The notes under the pieces are model-generated. The model was given only the letters and a program-made list of their open reading frames with translations. It did not search any database and was not told the origin of the DNA. This document shows, in pieces, positions 45,618 to 54,715 of a DNA stretch of 64,000 nucleotides; the stretch's first letter is position 1, and each line of letters opens with the position of its first letter. Source of the stretch: Erythrobacter sanguineus (GTDB lineage: Bacteria > Pseudomonadota > Alphaproteobacteria > Sphingomonadales > Sphingomonadaceae). Where the stretch lies: assembly GCF_900143235.1 (NCBI RefSeq), contig NZ_FRDF01000013.1:1-64000 (forward strand), read 5' to 3'. The position numbers and the translations under genes were made by a program.

Positions 45618-47270
45618 TTACGCGTCCTGTGACGGGCGCAGCTTGCGCCTTCTCAGGATTGCTGCGGCGGCCAGCCCGAACAGCACCATCATCGGCGGGG
45701 CCGGCACTTCGGTGCCGCCGCTGGTGCTGCTGCTCGACGACGAACTGCTGCTGCCGCTCGACGAGGACGAGGAACCGCTGCTGCTGCTCGATGAGCTGCC
45801 CGACGAGCCACTGCTGCCGGTCGAGGTGCCTGTCGAGGACGAGCTGCTCGATGAGGACGAAGACGAAGACGAGCTGCTGGTGCTGCTGGTCATGTCGCCG
45901 GACGTACTGCCGCCGCTGGTCGCACCGCCCGAGGATGAGGATGAACTGCTGCTTGAGGAGGAGGAGGACGACGACGAGGAACTGCCGCCCGAACCGCCCG
46001 ATGTGGTGGTGGTGCCGGGATGGCCACTCGTGCCGCCGCTGGTGGTGCTGCCACCCGAGGAGCTCGACGAAGACGACGAACTGGAGCTGGAAGAGGAACT
46101 GGACGAGCCGCCGCTGCTGGACGAACCACCGCTGCTGCTCGACCCACCCGAACTGCCCGAACTGCCATCACCCCCGCCCGAGGAACTGGACGAGGACGAG
46201 GACGAAGACGAGCTCGAAGAGGAAGATGATGACGAAGAGCCAGAACTCGACACAGCGCCGGTCGAAGAACTCACATTGCCCGAGCTGCTCGAGACGTCAC
46301 CCGAGGAACTCGAAACGTTCCCCGATGAACTCGATACGTTGCCCGAGGAACTCGATACGTTGCCGGAGCTGCTCGACACATTGCCGGAGGAACTCGACAC
46401 GTTCCCCGAGCTGCTGGAAACATTGCCGGATGAACTCGAAACTTCGCCGGTGCTCGACGATACCGACCCGGTCGAGCTCGAGACATTGCCCGAAGTCGTC
46501 GAACTGGTGCTCGAAACCGCCCCGGTGCTGCTCGAAACCCCGCCGGTGGACGTCGACGTCGAAACCTGGCCGGTCGAGGAACTGATCTGGCCCGAGGACG
46601 AGGTGGTCGACGTGGAATTGTCGATGTTGATATCGATCACGATCCCGCTGCTGCCGGACGTGGTGCCGCCCGAAGTCGAGCTGACATCGCCCGAGGAAGA
46701 TCCCCCCGAAGTCGAGCCGCCCGAAGTCGAGCCGCCCGAAGTCGAGGTGGTGGTCGAGACCGACACATCGCCCGAAGACGAGCCGCCCCCGCCGCCAAAG
46801 AAGCCGCCGCCGAAGAACCCACCGCCGAAACCGCCGCCAAAGCCCAGCCCGCCGCCGATGATCGGCGCAGCCCCGAAGCCGCCGCCGCCCTGAATCGGGG
46901 GGAGCGGGGGCAGCGGCGCGGGCATGTAGGCCACCTGCGCGATCGGCGGGCATTCATTGGGGTCGAAATAGGCCTGCACCGCGCCCGCAGGCATGCTCGG
47001 CGCGCCGCCCGGAGCTACCGGCTGGCATTCGATCGTACGCTCGACAATCCGGCGGCGACGCTGCTCGGGCAACGGCACCACACGCTCGCGCGACTTGATA
47101 TAGCGCGCGCCGCTGTCCGGATCGACCGCGATCAGCTTCCCGTCGATATTGGTGGAGTAATCGGGTGCGTCGGTGTTCATCGGCTCGGCCACGCGCACCG
47201 CACCGCCCTGCAACAACGCCACGCCCGCTGCTGCGGCGGAAAGCTTCGCGATGGCCATCTTGAGCGACAT
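45618..47270 (-). CDS. Ser/Gly/Thr-rich repeat surface protein with PEP-CTERM-like sorting tail
   Basis: 550 aa. The N-terminal 135 residues are ordinary: a weak signal-like MSLKMAIAKLSAAAAGVALL, then YIKSRERVVPLPEQRRRR, and two conserved-looking cysteines (IECQP, NECPP). A Gly/Phe segment (GGGFGGGFFGGGFF type) follows, then about 330 residues of low complexity. This includes at least seven tandem heptads of the form GNVSSSS and several runs of more than ten serines. The C-terminus EVPAPPMMVLFGLAAAAIL then RRRK is a sorting signal of the PEP-CTERM/VPxxP type (motif, TM, basic end), normally recognised by an exosortase. The protein is therefore likely exported and anchored or released at the cell surface, and may be glycosylated on Ser. 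No exosortase gene is in the window. The ribosome site AAGG lies about ten bases before the ATG. Confidence 0.78.
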   Translation of the reverse strand: MSLKMAIAKLSAAAAGVALLQGGAVRVAEPMNTDAPDYSTNIDGKLIAVDPDSGARYIKSRERVVPLPEQRRRRIVERTIECQPVAPGGAPSMPAGAVQAYFDPNECPPIAQVAYMPAPLPPLPPIQGGGGFGAAPIIGGGLGFGGGFGGGFFGGGFFGGGGGSSSGDVSVSTTTSTSGGSTSGGSTSGGSSSGDVSSTSGGTTSGSSGIVIDINIDNSTSTTSSSGQISSSTGQVSTSTSTGGVSSSTGAVSSTSSTTSGNVSSSTGSVSSSTGEVSSSSGNVSSSSGNVSSSSGNVSSSSGNVSSSSGNVSSSSGNVSSSSGDVSSSSGNVSSSTGAVSSSGSSSSSSSSSSSSSSSSSSSSGGGDGSSGSSGGSSSSGGSSSSGGSSSSSSSSSSSSSSSSSGGSTTSGGTSGHPGTTTTSGGSGGSSSSSSSSSSSSSSSSSSGGATSGGSTSGDMTSSTSSSSSSSSSSSSSSSTGTSTGSSGSSGSSSSSSSGSSSSSSGSSSSSSSSSTSGGTEVPAPPMMVLFGLAAAAILRRRKLRPSQDA

Positions 47271-47501
47271 AGACGGTAACCTTGTTTGCCTGTGGTGGCT
47301 GGCCGCGGACTGCCCGCAACTTCACCTGATCCAGCCTCCATCTGATGGGATAAAGTCCTGCAGGGCAATCGGCTTAACCATCGGCAAGGCCGCCAGAGCG
47401 CGCAAATCTGGCCGGAATCGCGAGATTTGAGAGGCGCTGTCCCGATCTGGCACCGAAAACAGGGGTCGCGTTAGCCACAAGGTTAACACCGGCGCGCAGA
47501 C

Positions 47502-48536
47502 TCAATCTTCGAACAGCCCGGACTGGCTCGGGGGTGATTCTCTGGGCGGGCTCAGCTCCAGATGCGCCCATCCCGCATCATTCAGCATCCGCCCGCGCGC
47601 GGTGCGGGCGATCAGGCCGAGCTGGATCAGATAGGGCTCGACCACGTCCTCTACCGTGTCGCGCGGTTCAGCCAGCCCCGCCGCCAGCGTCTCGATCCCC
47701 ACCGGCCCGCCTTTGTAGGTGGTGGCGATCATGGTGAGATAGCGGCGATCCATCGCGTCGAGGCCCAGCCGGTCGATCTCCAGCCGGGTCAGCGCCTCGT
47801 CCGCCACATGGCGGGTGACGCTGGCGGCACCGGCGACATCGGCAAAGTCGCGCACGCGGCGCAGCAGCCGTCCGGCCACGCGGGGCGTGCCGCGCGACCG
47901 GCGGGCGATTTCGTGCGCGCCATCGGGCTGGATCGCGAGGCCGAGCAGCCCGGCGGCGCGAGTGACGACGCGTTCCAGCTCGTCATGGCTGTAGAAATTG
48001 AGGCGGACCGGGATGCCGAACCGATCACGCAGCGGCGTGGTCAGCAGCCCCTGCCGGGTGGTCGCGCCGATCAGGGTGAAGGGCGGCAGGTCGATCCGCA
48101 CGCTGCGGGCGCTCGGCCCCTCGCCAATGATCAGATCGAGCGCGCGGTCCTCCATCGCCGGATAAAGCACCTCCTCGACAACCGGGGAAAGGCGGTGAAT
48201 CTCGTCGATGAACAGCACGTCATGCGGTTCGAGATTGGTGAGCAGCGCGGCAAGATCGCCCGCCTTGGCGATGACGGGGCCAGAGGTGGCGCGGAAACCG
48301 ACGCCAAGCTCGCCTGCAATGATCTGCGCCAGCGTGGTCTTGCCAAGGCCGGGGGGACCGAAGAACAGCGTATGATCCATCGCTTCGCCGCGCGCGCGCG
48401 CGGCGGCGATGAAGACGGCAAGGTTCCCCTTGGCGGCTTCCTGCCCGACGAATTCGGCAAGACGGCGCGGACGCAGGGCTGCGTCCGGGTCGCCGGGTTG
48501 GCGGGACGGGGTATGGAGGGGGTCAGGGGTGGTCAT
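47502..48536 (-). CDS. ruvB: Holliday junction branch-migration helicase RuvB
   Basis: 344 aa. Walker [10 protein letters not shown] (near 60-68), Walker B FIDEIHR, sensor [18 protein letters not shown] and the C-terminal winged helix ending in RTARGRML. Hexameric motor that drives branch migration with RuvA. It is the last gene of the leftward ruvA operon and overlaps the small membrane protein gene by ATGA. Confidence 0.96.
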   Translation of the reverse strand: MTTPDPLHTPSRQPGDPDAALRPRRLAEFVGQEAAKGNLAVFIAAARARGEAMDHTLFFGPPGLGKTTLAQIIAGELGVGFRATSGPVIAKAGDLAALLTNLEPHDVLFIDEIHRLSPVVEEVLYPAMEDRALDLIIGEGPSARSVRIDLPPFTLIGATTRQGLLTTPLRDRFGIPVRLNFYSHDELERVVTRAAGLLGLAIQPDGAHEIARRSRGTPRVAGRLLRRVRDFADVAGAASVTRHVADEALTRLEIDRLGLDAMDRRYLTMIATTYKGGPVGIETLAAGLAEPRDTVEDVVEPYLIQLGLIARTARGRMLNDAGWAHLELSPPRESPPSQSGLFED

Positions 48537-48760
48537 GATGGTTCTTCATCATCCGGAAAAATGCACGTCTTCGCAGCGCCCGGCCCCGCTGCAAACCGGC
48601 CACCTTTTGCCTCGCAGTCTTCCTGCCCTGCAAACTTGATCGCGCATGTCATGCCCAGCACCGCAATCAGCATCAGTATCCCGCCAAGCACCGGCAGCAG
48701 CCACGCCGGGTAGGACTTGTCAAATGGCGGCGGGAGGGGATCACGGCGCGGCTGCCCCAT
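48533..48760 (-). CDS. Small single-pass membrane protein between ruvA and ruvB
   Basis: 75 aa from ATG 48760. A proline-rich cytoplasmic start ([17 protein letters not shown]), one TM (about 22-43, [19 protein letters not shown]), then an external segment with three cysteines counting CAIKF, EDCEA and KTCIF. I do not recognise the family. Its start overlaps the DsrE-like stop by one base (TGATG) and its stop overlaps the ruvB start by four, so it is certainly translated if the operon is. Confidence 0.75.
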   Translation of the reverse strand: MGQPRRDPLPPPFDKSYPAWLLPVLGGILMLIAVLGMTCAIKFAGQEDCEAKGGRFAAGPGAAKTCIFPDDEEPS

Positions 48761-49317
48761 CAAAACGGGTTCACCGTAAAGCCGTTGCTCTGCAACAGCG
48801 CGTGGGCCGTCATGGCGGACAGCGCCATTTCCACGCCGGGAATCAGATCATCGGGCGCGATACCGTAAGCCGCCGCGCTCTGGCCGCACAGGATGAGGCG
48901 CACGTCCTCGGCCAGCAGCGCCTCCACCAGCTTGGCAGAGGGGTTGTCACCCTGCCGCGAAAGCGGGTTGGCGGCGTGGGCTTTATCGGTCAGCAGTTCG
49001 AGCGCGGCCTTGCCGTGGACCACCACCACCAGCCGGATGTTCTCCTGCGGCACGCCGTGGGCGACATGCATGTTGAGGAACCGCGCGACGCTGTCGAAGC
49101 CGCGATTGGTGCTGCCTTCCGCAGCCGGGGTCGAGACATCGAAGGCGATGGCAAAGGTGCTATCGGCGGGCAGTTGCTCCACCCCCGGCACCGGAGCGTG
49201 CGCGCCGAACTCCTCCAGCACCGGGCCGGATTTGAACGCGCTCATATCCTGCGCGGCCAGCGGGGTGGCGGCGAGCGCAAAGGCCCCGGCAAAGGTGAGT
49301 GTCATTGCAATACGCAT
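48760..49317 (-). CDS. Exported DsrE/F-like protein
   Basis: 185 aa with a signal peptide (MRIAMTLTFAGAFALAATPLAAQ). The mature domain resembles DsrE/YchN sulfur-relay proteins: FAIAFDVSTPA, IRLVVVVHGKAALELL and VRLILCGQSAAAYGI, in which the Cys would be the sulfur-carrying position. Secreted DsrE-like proteins are widespread and uncharacterised. Its presence inside a ruv operon is likely positional rather than functional. Confidence 0.8.
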   Translation of the reverse strand: MRIAMTLTFAGAFALAATPLAAQDMSAFKSGPVLEEFGAHAPVPGVEQLPADSTFAIAFDVSTPAAEGSTNRGFDSVARFLNMHVAHGVPQENIRLVVVVHGKAALELLTDKAHAANPLSRQGDNPSAKLVEALLAEDVRLILCGQSAAAYGIAPDDLIPGVEMALSAMTAHALLQSNGFTVNPF

Positions 49318-49344
49318 CAGATTTCCTCCTGTCCTGCCCAGATC

Positions 49345-49962
49345 CTAACCCGCCGCCTTCTTCAGCGCCACTCGGATCAGGTCGCCCTCGCTCGCGCCTT
49401 CGCCCAGTTCGGCCTGTGCGCGGGCGACGGCCTGCGCGGCGACGGCGGGCTTGAAGCCGAGGTTTTCGAGCGCGCTCACCGCATCGGCGCTGGCGAGGGC
49501 GACTGGCGCGGCCGGGCCGCCTCCGAAAGCGCCATTGCCTCCCGGCCCGCCGCCCGGCATCGTGCCCGCCTTGTCCTTCAACTCGTTCACGATCCGGCCC
49601 GCCAGCTTCGGCCCGACGCCATTGGCCCGCGCCACCATTGCCGCATCGACCCGCCCGCAGGCATCGCGCAACTCGCCGGTCGACAGGGCCGAGAGGATCG
49701 CGAGGGCAACCTTGCTGCCCACGCCCTGCACCGCTGTCAGCAGCCGGAACCAGTCGCGTTCGGCCCCTTCGGCAAACCCCAGCAGGCGCATGTCGTTCTC
49801 GCTCACCTGCAATTCGGTGTGGATGGTGCAGGCCTCGCCCACCTCGCCCAGCGCCGCCAACGTCCGGCGCGAGGCATGGACGAGGTAACCCACCCCGCCC
49901 ACGTCGATAATGGCCCAGTCTTCGCCCGTGGCATCCAGCCTGCCGGATAGCTTTGCAATCAT
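49345..49962 (-). CDS. ruvA: Holliday junction-binding protein RuvA
   Basis: 205 aa. OB-fold domain I starts MIAKLSGRLDATGEDWAIIDVGGVGYLVHAS; its two helix-hairpin-helix motifs are AVQGVGSKVALAIL and ANGVGPKLAGRIV. A Gly/Pro/Ala linker (GGGPGGNGAFGGGP) leads to domain III (ALENLGFKPAVAAQAVARA) that contacts RuvB. It forms a tetramer on four-way junctions. ruvC is not present beside it. Confidence 0.95.
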   Translation of the reverse strand: MIAKLSGRLDATGEDWAIIDVGGVGYLVHASRRTLAALGEVGEACTIHTELQVSENDMRLLGFAEGAERDWFRLLTAVQGVGSKVALAILSALSTGELRDACGRVDAAMVARANGVGPKLAGRIVNELKDKAGTMPGGGPGGNGAFGGGPAAPVALASADAVSALENLGFKPAVAAQAVARAQAELGEGASEGDLIRVALKKAAG

Positions 49963-50073
49963 GAGTTCCAGCCCGCGCTACCGCTTTGCACCTTGAGCGC
50001 GGCAGTCTTGCCCCATCGCGGCCGCGAACGCCAGTGCGGCTCTGCGCCCTGTCCGCAACTGGCTGGCGGGCGT

Positions 50074-50105
50074 GTTGGAGACACATGAGACACTGTTCAG
50101 GGAGG
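50074..50105 (+). repeat. Dispersed 32-bp motif, copy 2
   Basis: GTTGGAGACACATGAGACAC and following bases to 50105, matching the reverse complement of 36410-36441 at 27 of 32 positions. It lies between divergent ruvA (112 bases away) and aroC (148 bases away), in the same orientation to ruvA as copy 1 has to the HDAC-like gene. Confidence 0.65.
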
Positions 50106-50253
50106 AAAAGCCGGCCCCGGCCACGCGGCTTGCAAAACGGGCGGACGGGGGCAGCGTGCATCGCGGATCATGCCGCCGGTTTTACCCGGGTCGGATCAAG
50201 TAGGAAATCCACGCCTGCTCGACACGCGGCGCTTTTGCGGTAAGGGAAACGGC

Positions 50254-51324
50254 ATGAGCTGGAACACCTTCGGGCGCGTGCTGCGCTTTACCACTTGGGG
50301 CGAAAGTCATGGACCTGCGCTGGGCGCGGTGGTGGATGGCTGCCCGCCGGGGCTGACGATCAGCGAGGAGTATATCCAGCCCTTCATGGATGCGAGGAAG
50401 CCCGGCACCAGCCGTTTCACCACCCAGCGGCGCGAGGATGATCTGGTGCGGATCCTGTCGGGCACCTTCGAGGGCAAGACCACCGGCACGCCGATTTCGC
50501 TGATGATCGAGAACACCGATCAGCGGTCGAAAGATTACTCCGACATCGCCCAACAATACCGCCCCGGCCATGCCGATTACGCCTATGACGCCAAATACGG
50601 CATCCGCGACTATCGCGGCGGCGGGCGATCTTCCGCGCGCGAGACGGCGGCGCGGGTGGCGGCGGGCGCGGTGGCGCGCTTGGTGATCCCGGAAGTCAGC
50701 ATCGTGGCTTATGTGTGCGAATTGGGCGGCGACCGGATTGATCCCGCGCGGATTAACCATGCCGAAATCGCGAACAACCCGTTCTTCTGCCCCGACCCCG
50801 ACGCCGCCAGGCGGTGGGAGGCCAAGGTCGATGCGGCGCGCAAGGCCGGATCGTCACTCGGCGCTATCGTCGAATGCGTTGCCACCGGCGTCCCCGCAGG
50901 CTGGGGCGCGCCGATCTATGCCAAGCTCGACAGCGATCTGGCGGCGGCAATGATGACGATCAACGCGGTCAAGGGCGTGGAAATCGGCGACGGCTTCGAA
51001 GCCGCGCGCCTGACCGGCGAACAGAACGCCGACCGGATGCGGCCCGGACCCGATGGCTTGCCAATCTACGCCAGCAACCACGCGGGCGGGACGGCAGGCG
51101 GCATTTCGACCGGGCAGCCGGTGGTGTGCCGCGTCGCGTTCAAGCCGACGAGTTCGATCCTCACCCCGGTGGAATCAATCAATTCGGCAGGCCAGGCGGT
51201 GGAGGTGGTCACCAAGGGCCGCCACGACCCCTGCGTCGGCATTCGCGGCACGCCCGTGGTCGAAGCAATGATGGCGCTGGTGCTGGCCGATCACAAACTG
51301 CTGCACCGCGCGCAAGTGGGGTAG
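50254..51324 (+). CDS. aroC: Chorismate synthase
   Basis: 356 aa from ATG 50254, which begins [20 protein letters not shown], a perfect family start; the longer upstream frame is rejected. [18 protein letters not shown] is the phosphate/FMN-binding signature, with [13 protein letters not shown] and [12 protein letters not shown] following. It converts EPSP to chorismate using reduced FMN, the last step of the shikimate pathway that feeds pheA in this window. Confidence 0.96.
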   Translation: MSWNTFGRVLRFTTWGESHGPALGAVVDGCPPGLTISEEYIQPFMDARKPGTSRFTTQRREDDLVRILSGTFEGKTTGTPISLMIENTDQRSKDYSDIAQQYRPGHADYAYDAKYGIRDYRGGGRSSARETAARVAAGAVARLVIPEVSIVAYVCELGGDRIDPARINHAEIANNPFFCPDPDAARRWEAKVDAARKAGSSLGAIVECVATGVPAGWGAPIYAKLDSDLAAAMMTINAVKGVEIGDGFEAARLTGEQNADRMRPGPDGLPIYASNHAGGTAGGISTGQPVVCRVAFKPTSSILTPVESINSAGQAVEVVTKGRHDPCVGIRGTPVVEAMMALVLADHKLLHRAQVG

Positions 51325-51394
51325 CGGCAGGGCAGCTTTCGCGATGATGCGGATAAAAGCTGCCGTTCGGCTAGCGACCCCGGAACGGACTTTA

Positions 51395-51423
51395 CCGTCA
51401 TCCCAGCGAAAGCTGGGATCGCT
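51395..51423 (+). repeat. 29-bp inverted repeat, left copy
   Basis: CCGTCATCCCAGCGAAAGCT then GGGATCGCT. Internally it folds as CCCAGC-GAAA-GCTGGG, a stem capped by a GNRA-type tetraloop. It is identical to the reverse complement of 51739-51767. Confidence 0.9.
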
Positions 51424-51469
51424 CTCGCCCTCGTGCTAGCTCACGGCAATCGGCGGCAGGGTCTACATC

Positions 51470-51733
51470 ATGACCAACAAACGCGGCGGCGTGCTGTATA
51501 TCGGCGTCACCGCCGATCTGCCCGCGCGGATCATGCAACACAAGCAAAGCAAAGGCTCTGCCTTCTGCCGTCGTTATGGCCTTGACCGACTGGTCTGCGC
51601 GGAGCCTCATGCCGAGACCGCCGCCGCCATCGCCCGAGAAAAGGCGATGAAGGCATGGAAGCGCGCATGGAAGATCGAGCAGATTGAAAAGAGCAACCCT
51701 GAATGGGGTGACCTTTTCGAGCAGATCAACTGA
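51470..51733 (+). CDS. GIY-YIG family endonuclease, probably N-terminally clipped
   Basis: 87 aa from ATG 51470. The domain reads GVLYIGVTADLPARIMQHKQ (YIG half of the motif and the catalytic Arg), then FCRRYGLDRLVCAEPH, EKAMKAWKRAWKIEQIE and NPEWGDLF, a near-complete UPF0213-type single-domain nuclease. The GIY half reads VYIMTNKRG, but VYI lies upstream of the first available ATG and no ATG/GTG/TTG occurs between it and a stop, so the usual initiator seems lost. Initiation at 51470 would remove part of the first strand. A mutated start or a non-canonical initiator is possible. Confidence 0.7.
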   Translation: MTNKRGGVLYIGVTADLPARIMQHKQSKGSAFCRRYGLDRLVCAEPHAETAAAIAREKAMKAWKRAWKIEQIEKSNPEWGDLFEQIN

Positions 51734-51738
51734 CCGCC

Positions 51739-51767
51739 AGCGATCCCAGCTTTCGCTGGGATGACGG
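51739..51767 (-). repeat. 29-bp inverted repeat, right copy
   Basis: AGCGATCCCAGCTTTCGCTG then GGATGACGG: exact reverse complement of the left copy, starting five bases after the GIY-YIG stop. Confidence 0.9.
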
Positions 51768-52007
51768 CGAAACAAGGTGTCTGCTTCCCACCCACTTGCG
51801 GCCATAGCGAAATCAGTCGCCAGCGCCCAAAAGCAGACGCAGCCCGGCACACCCCTGAACACCAAATCCGATCGGTTCCCGTTCCCACGATTGAAAAAAC
51901 CGATCTTCGCAATCGCAACAATCAACTTTTGTGCAGCGCAAAACGCACTAATTGGGCAGCATCAGTCTCAACCCTATCCTCTCAACCCCAACACAAGGAC
52001 AAACTCC

Positions 52008-52574
52008 ATGGGTATCATCGGTTCAACCCTCACCCCGTTCAAGGCGACCGCGTTTCAGGCGGGCAAGGATTTCTTCGACGTCACCAGCGAAGATCTCGCC
52101 GGCAAGTGGTCGGTGTTCTTCTTCTACCCGGCCGATTTCACCTTCGTGTGCCCGACCGAGCTTGAGGACATGGGCGAAAAGTACGCCACGCTGCAGAGCA
52201 TGGGCGTTGAAGTCTATGCTGTCTCGACCGACACCCACTTCAGCCACAAGGCCTGGCACGACACTTCGGACAAGATCGGTAAGCTGACCTTCCCGTTCCT
52301 GGGTGACCAGAACCACGTGCTGTCGAACCAGTTCGGCGTGCTGCGTGAAGGCGTGGGCCTTGCTGACCGTGCGACCTTCGTGGTCGATCCGGACGGTGTG
52401 ATCCAGATCATGGAAATCACCTGCGAAGGCGTGGGCCGCAATGCCAACGAACTGACCCGCAAGATCAAGGCCGCGCAATATGTGCGCGCCAACCCCGGTC
52501 AGGTCTGCCCGGCAGCGTGGGAAGAAGGCAGCGATACGCTGGCCCCTTCGCTCGATCTCGTCGGCAAGATCTGA
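52008..52574 (+). CDS. ahpC: Alkyl hydroperoxide reductase peroxiredoxin subunit C
   Basis: 188 aa from ATG 52008 with AAGGAC eight bases upstream. Typical 2-Cys peroxiredoxin: the peroxidatic Cys is in [12 protein letters not shown] (near 47) and the resolving Cys in [11 protein letters not shown] (near 167). [11 protein letters not shown] is also characteristic of AhpC. It reduces hydrogen peroxide and alkyl hydroperoxides and is recycled by AhpF, encoded downstream. Confidence 0.96.
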   Translation: MGIIGSTLTPFKATAFQAGKDFFDVTSEDLAGKWSVFFFYPADFTFVCPTELEDMGEKYATLQSMGVEVYAVSTDTHFSHKAWHDTSDKIGKLTFPFLGDQNHVLSNQFGVLREGVGLADRATFVVDPDGVIQIMEITCEGVGRNANELTRKIKAAQYVRANPGQVCPAAWEEGSDTLAPSLDLVGKI

Positions 52575-52586
52575 CGTTACAAGACC

Positions 52587-52632
52587 GGCCAGCGCGGGGC
52601 ATCCCCCCTTCCCCCACAGCTTCGCGCTGGCC
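52587..52632 (+). terminator. Stem-loop in the ahpC-ahpF spacer (first)
   Basis: GGCCAGCGCG (52587-52596) pairs perfectly with CGCGCTGGCC (52623-52632) across a 26-base C-rich loop, starting 13 bases after the ahpC stop. There is no U tract; an attenuator or mRNA-stabilising 3' structure is more likely than a full terminator. Confidence 0.4.
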
Positions 52633-52671
52633 GTAAAATCCCGGGAGCCACGCAGCCCTCGGGTCGTAGCC

Positions 52672-52730
52672 GGGACCGGATGCCCCCGCTCTTCCCCCCC
52701 CCTTTGAACGGGCGGGAGGCATCCAGTCCC
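52672..52730 (+). terminator. Stem-loop in the ahpC-ahpF spacer (second)
   Basis: GGGACCGGATGCCCCCGC (52672-52689) is complementary, with a few mismatches, to GCGGGAGGCATCCAGTCCC (52712-52730). This long GC-rich hairpin lies before the ahpF ribosome site. It may dampen ahpF relative to ahpC. Confidence 0.4.
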
Positions 52731-52792
52731 GCGTTACCTGAACCCCGATAATTTCCCATTTCCCGCGCGATCATCCGCGCCCGGAGGACATC

Positions 52793-54382
52793 ATGCTCGA
52801 CGCCGCCATGCAGGCCCAGCTGAAGCAATATCTCGGCAATCTTCGCGAAGGCGTGGAACTGGTCGCCTCGCTTGGCGAATGCGAGAAATCGCGGCAGACG
52901 GCTACGCTGATCGAACAGATCGCTGCGCAGCACGATCTTGTCACCGCCCGGTTTGACGGGACCGATGACCGCAAGCCCAGCTTCGTCATCCGCCGCGCTT
53001 CGGACGCCAACAAGTGGGTGCGCTTTGCGGGCCTGCCGATGGGGCATGAATTCACCAGCCTCGTCCTCGCGCTGCTGTGGGCCGGCGGCCATCCGCCCAA
53101 GGTTGATGCCGACCTGATCGAACAGGTCCGCGCGCTGGAAGGCGATTTCCATTTCGAGATGTTCTTCTCGCTCAGCTGTCACAACTGCCCCGACGTGGTG
53201 CAGGCGCTGACCCTGATGGCGCTGGAAAATCCGCGCATCACCGCGACCCTGATCGAAGGCGGCACGTTTCAGGACGAGGTCGAGCGGCGCGACATCATGG
53301 CCGTGCCCGCGACCTTCCTCAACGGCGAACCGTTCTACAACGGCAAGCTGGAACTGGCCGAAATCCTGTCGAAGCTGGATGTGAATGCTGACAAGCGGGC
53401 GGCGGAGAAATTGTCCGCCAAAGACGCGTTTGAAGTGCTGGTTGTCGGCGGCGGCCCGGCAGGTGCGGCGGCGGCGGTCTATACCGCGCGCAAGGGCTTC
53501 AGCACCGGGATCGCGGCGGAACGGTTCGGCGGGCAGTTGATGGACACGCTGGGCATCGAGAACCTGCCCGGCACGCCCTATACCGAAGGCCCCAAGCTGA
53601 CCGACAGCCTGAAAAGCCACGTGGGCGAATATGATATCGACCTGATGGATCTGGCCCGCGCGGTCGAACTCAAACCCGCGAAGGAGATCGGCGGCTATCA
53701 CGAGGTCGTGATGGCCAACGGCGCTTCCTTGCGCGCCCGTTCGCTGGTGCTGTCGACCGGCGCGCGCTGGCGCAATCTCGGCGTGCCGGGCGAGGCCGAG
53801 TATCGCAACAAGGGCGTGGCCTATTGCCCGCACTGCGACGGCCCGCTGTTCAAGGGCAAGCGCATCGCGGTGATCGGCGGCGGCAATTCGGGCGTCGAAG
53901 CGGCAATCGACTTGGCCAAGATCGTCGGCCACGTCACCCTGATCGAATTCGACGTGAAGCTGCGCGCCGACGAAGTGCTGCAACGCAAGCTGCGTTCCAT
54001 GCCAAATGTCGAAATCATCACCAACGGCCAGACCACCGAAGTGCTGGGCGATGGCAGCCGCGTGAACGGGCTGGTGGTGAAGAACCGCGCCAATGGCGAG
54101 GAACGGCGCATCACGCTCGAAGGCGTGTTCGTGCAGATCGGCCTCGTCCCCAACACCGAATGGCTGCGCGAAACGGGCCTCGAATTGTCGAAGTTCGGCG
54201 AAATCGTGATCGACGATCACGGTGCGACCAACCTGCCTGGCATTTATGCCGCAGGCGATTGCACCACCGTGCCGCACAAGCAGATCGTGGTGGCGATGGG
54301 CGAAGGGGCCAAGGCTGGCCTCGGCGCCTTCGACTTCCTGATCCGCAACGAGCCGGTCGAGGATATTGCCGAGGCGGCGTAG
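52793..54382 (+). CDS. ahpF: Alkyl hydroperoxide reductase flavoprotein subunit F
   Basis: 529 aa from ATG 52793 with GGAGG seven bases upstream. The N-terminal tandem thioredoxin-fold domain carries [10 protein letters not shown] (redox pair), then the FAD motif [16 protein letters not shown] (near 216). The redox-active CPHCDGPLF and the NADH motif [14 protein letters not shown] follow, with a final FAD block [15 protein letters not shown]. It transfers electrons from NADH to AhpC. All four cysteines are present. Confidence 0.96.
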   Translation: MLDAAMQAQLKQYLGNLREGVELVASLGECEKSRQTATLIEQIAAQHDLVTARFDGTDDRKPSFVIRRASDANKWVRFAGLPMGHEFTSLVLALLWAGGHPPKVDADLIEQVRALEGDFHFEMFFSLSCHNCPDVVQALTLMALENPRITATLIEGGTFQDEVERRDIMAVPATFLNGEPFYNGKLELAEILSKLDVNADKRAAEKLSAKDAFEVLVVGGGPAGAAAAVYTARKGFSTGIAAERFGGQLMDTLGIENLPGTPYTEGPKLTDSLKSHVGEYDIDLMDLARAVELKPAKEIGGYHEVVMANGASLRARSLVLSTGARWRNLGVPGEAEYRNKGVAYCPHCDGPLFKGKRIAVIGGGNSGVEAAIDLAKIVGHVTLIEFDVKLRADEVLQRKLRSMPNVEIITNGQTTEVLGDGSRVNGLVVKNRANGEERRITLEGVFVQIGLVPNTEWLRETGLELSKFGEIVIDDHGATNLPGIYAAGDCTTVPHKQIVVAMGEGAKAGLGAFDFLIRNEPVEDIAEAA

Positions 54383-54715
54383 TTTCGCAGGGCGCGTCAC
54401 TGCGGGCGGCCATGCAGGTGTGCTTCGCACGTCTGCGCCTTCGGCTTCGACTCCGGCGTTGCGGGCTCCCATGGGAGCCCGTTTGCTGATGATTTCGGAC
54501 CGCGAATGCGGGCCGCAAGGGCGACCGCCCGCCCGCAGGCCCGCAAGGGCCGAGGATATCGCACGCCGGACGGCGTGCGGAAACATAATCGTCTCAATCA
54601 ATCAATCATCGCGCATTAATCGATTGGACGCACCATCCTGAAAGCGTAATCTTCCCGCCATAGGCTCTACCCAAGGGCGAGTCTGAACAGATAACAGGCG
54701 AGAGGAGAGACGATC
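54383..54715. other. ahpF-katG intergenic region
   Basis: 333 bases without a convincing gene. The first half is GC-rich and full of short palindromes (GTGC-TTC-GCAC, the 18-bp GGGCTCCCATGGGAGCCC, and CCGCCCGC/GCGGGC runs). From about 54585 it turns AT-rich (AATCAATCAATCATCGCGC), where the katG promoter probably lies. No OxyR or Fur box was recognised with confidence. Confidence 0.5.
54463..54485 (+). terminator. Candidate terminator after ahpF
   Basis: A perfect 18-bp palindrome GGGCTCCCATGGGAGCCC followed by GTTTG, 81 bases after the ahpF stop. The T tract is short, so termination may be partial. Confidence 0.4.

Larger units (their letters stand above)
51395..51767 (+). mobile_element. 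Candidate mobile unit: GIY-YIG gene boxed by perfect 29-bp inverted repeats
   Basis: A 373-base unit consisting of left repeat (51395-51423), a GIY-YIG nuclease frame (51470-51733) and right repeat (51739-51767). The two 29-mers are exact reverse complements of each other and each is itself a hairpin. The arrangement resembles REP/RAYT-style partnerships between a palindrome and an endonuclease. Mobility is inferred. Confidence 0.5.

Noticed and set aside
45643..46893. Long open frame antisense to the Ser-rich protein, Glu/Leu/Pro-rich
   Set aside because: It is the complement of serine codons (TCG/AGC type) read in a GC-rich repeat. The leftward frame has a ribosome site, an N-terminal domain and a sorting tail, so the rightward one is a shadow.
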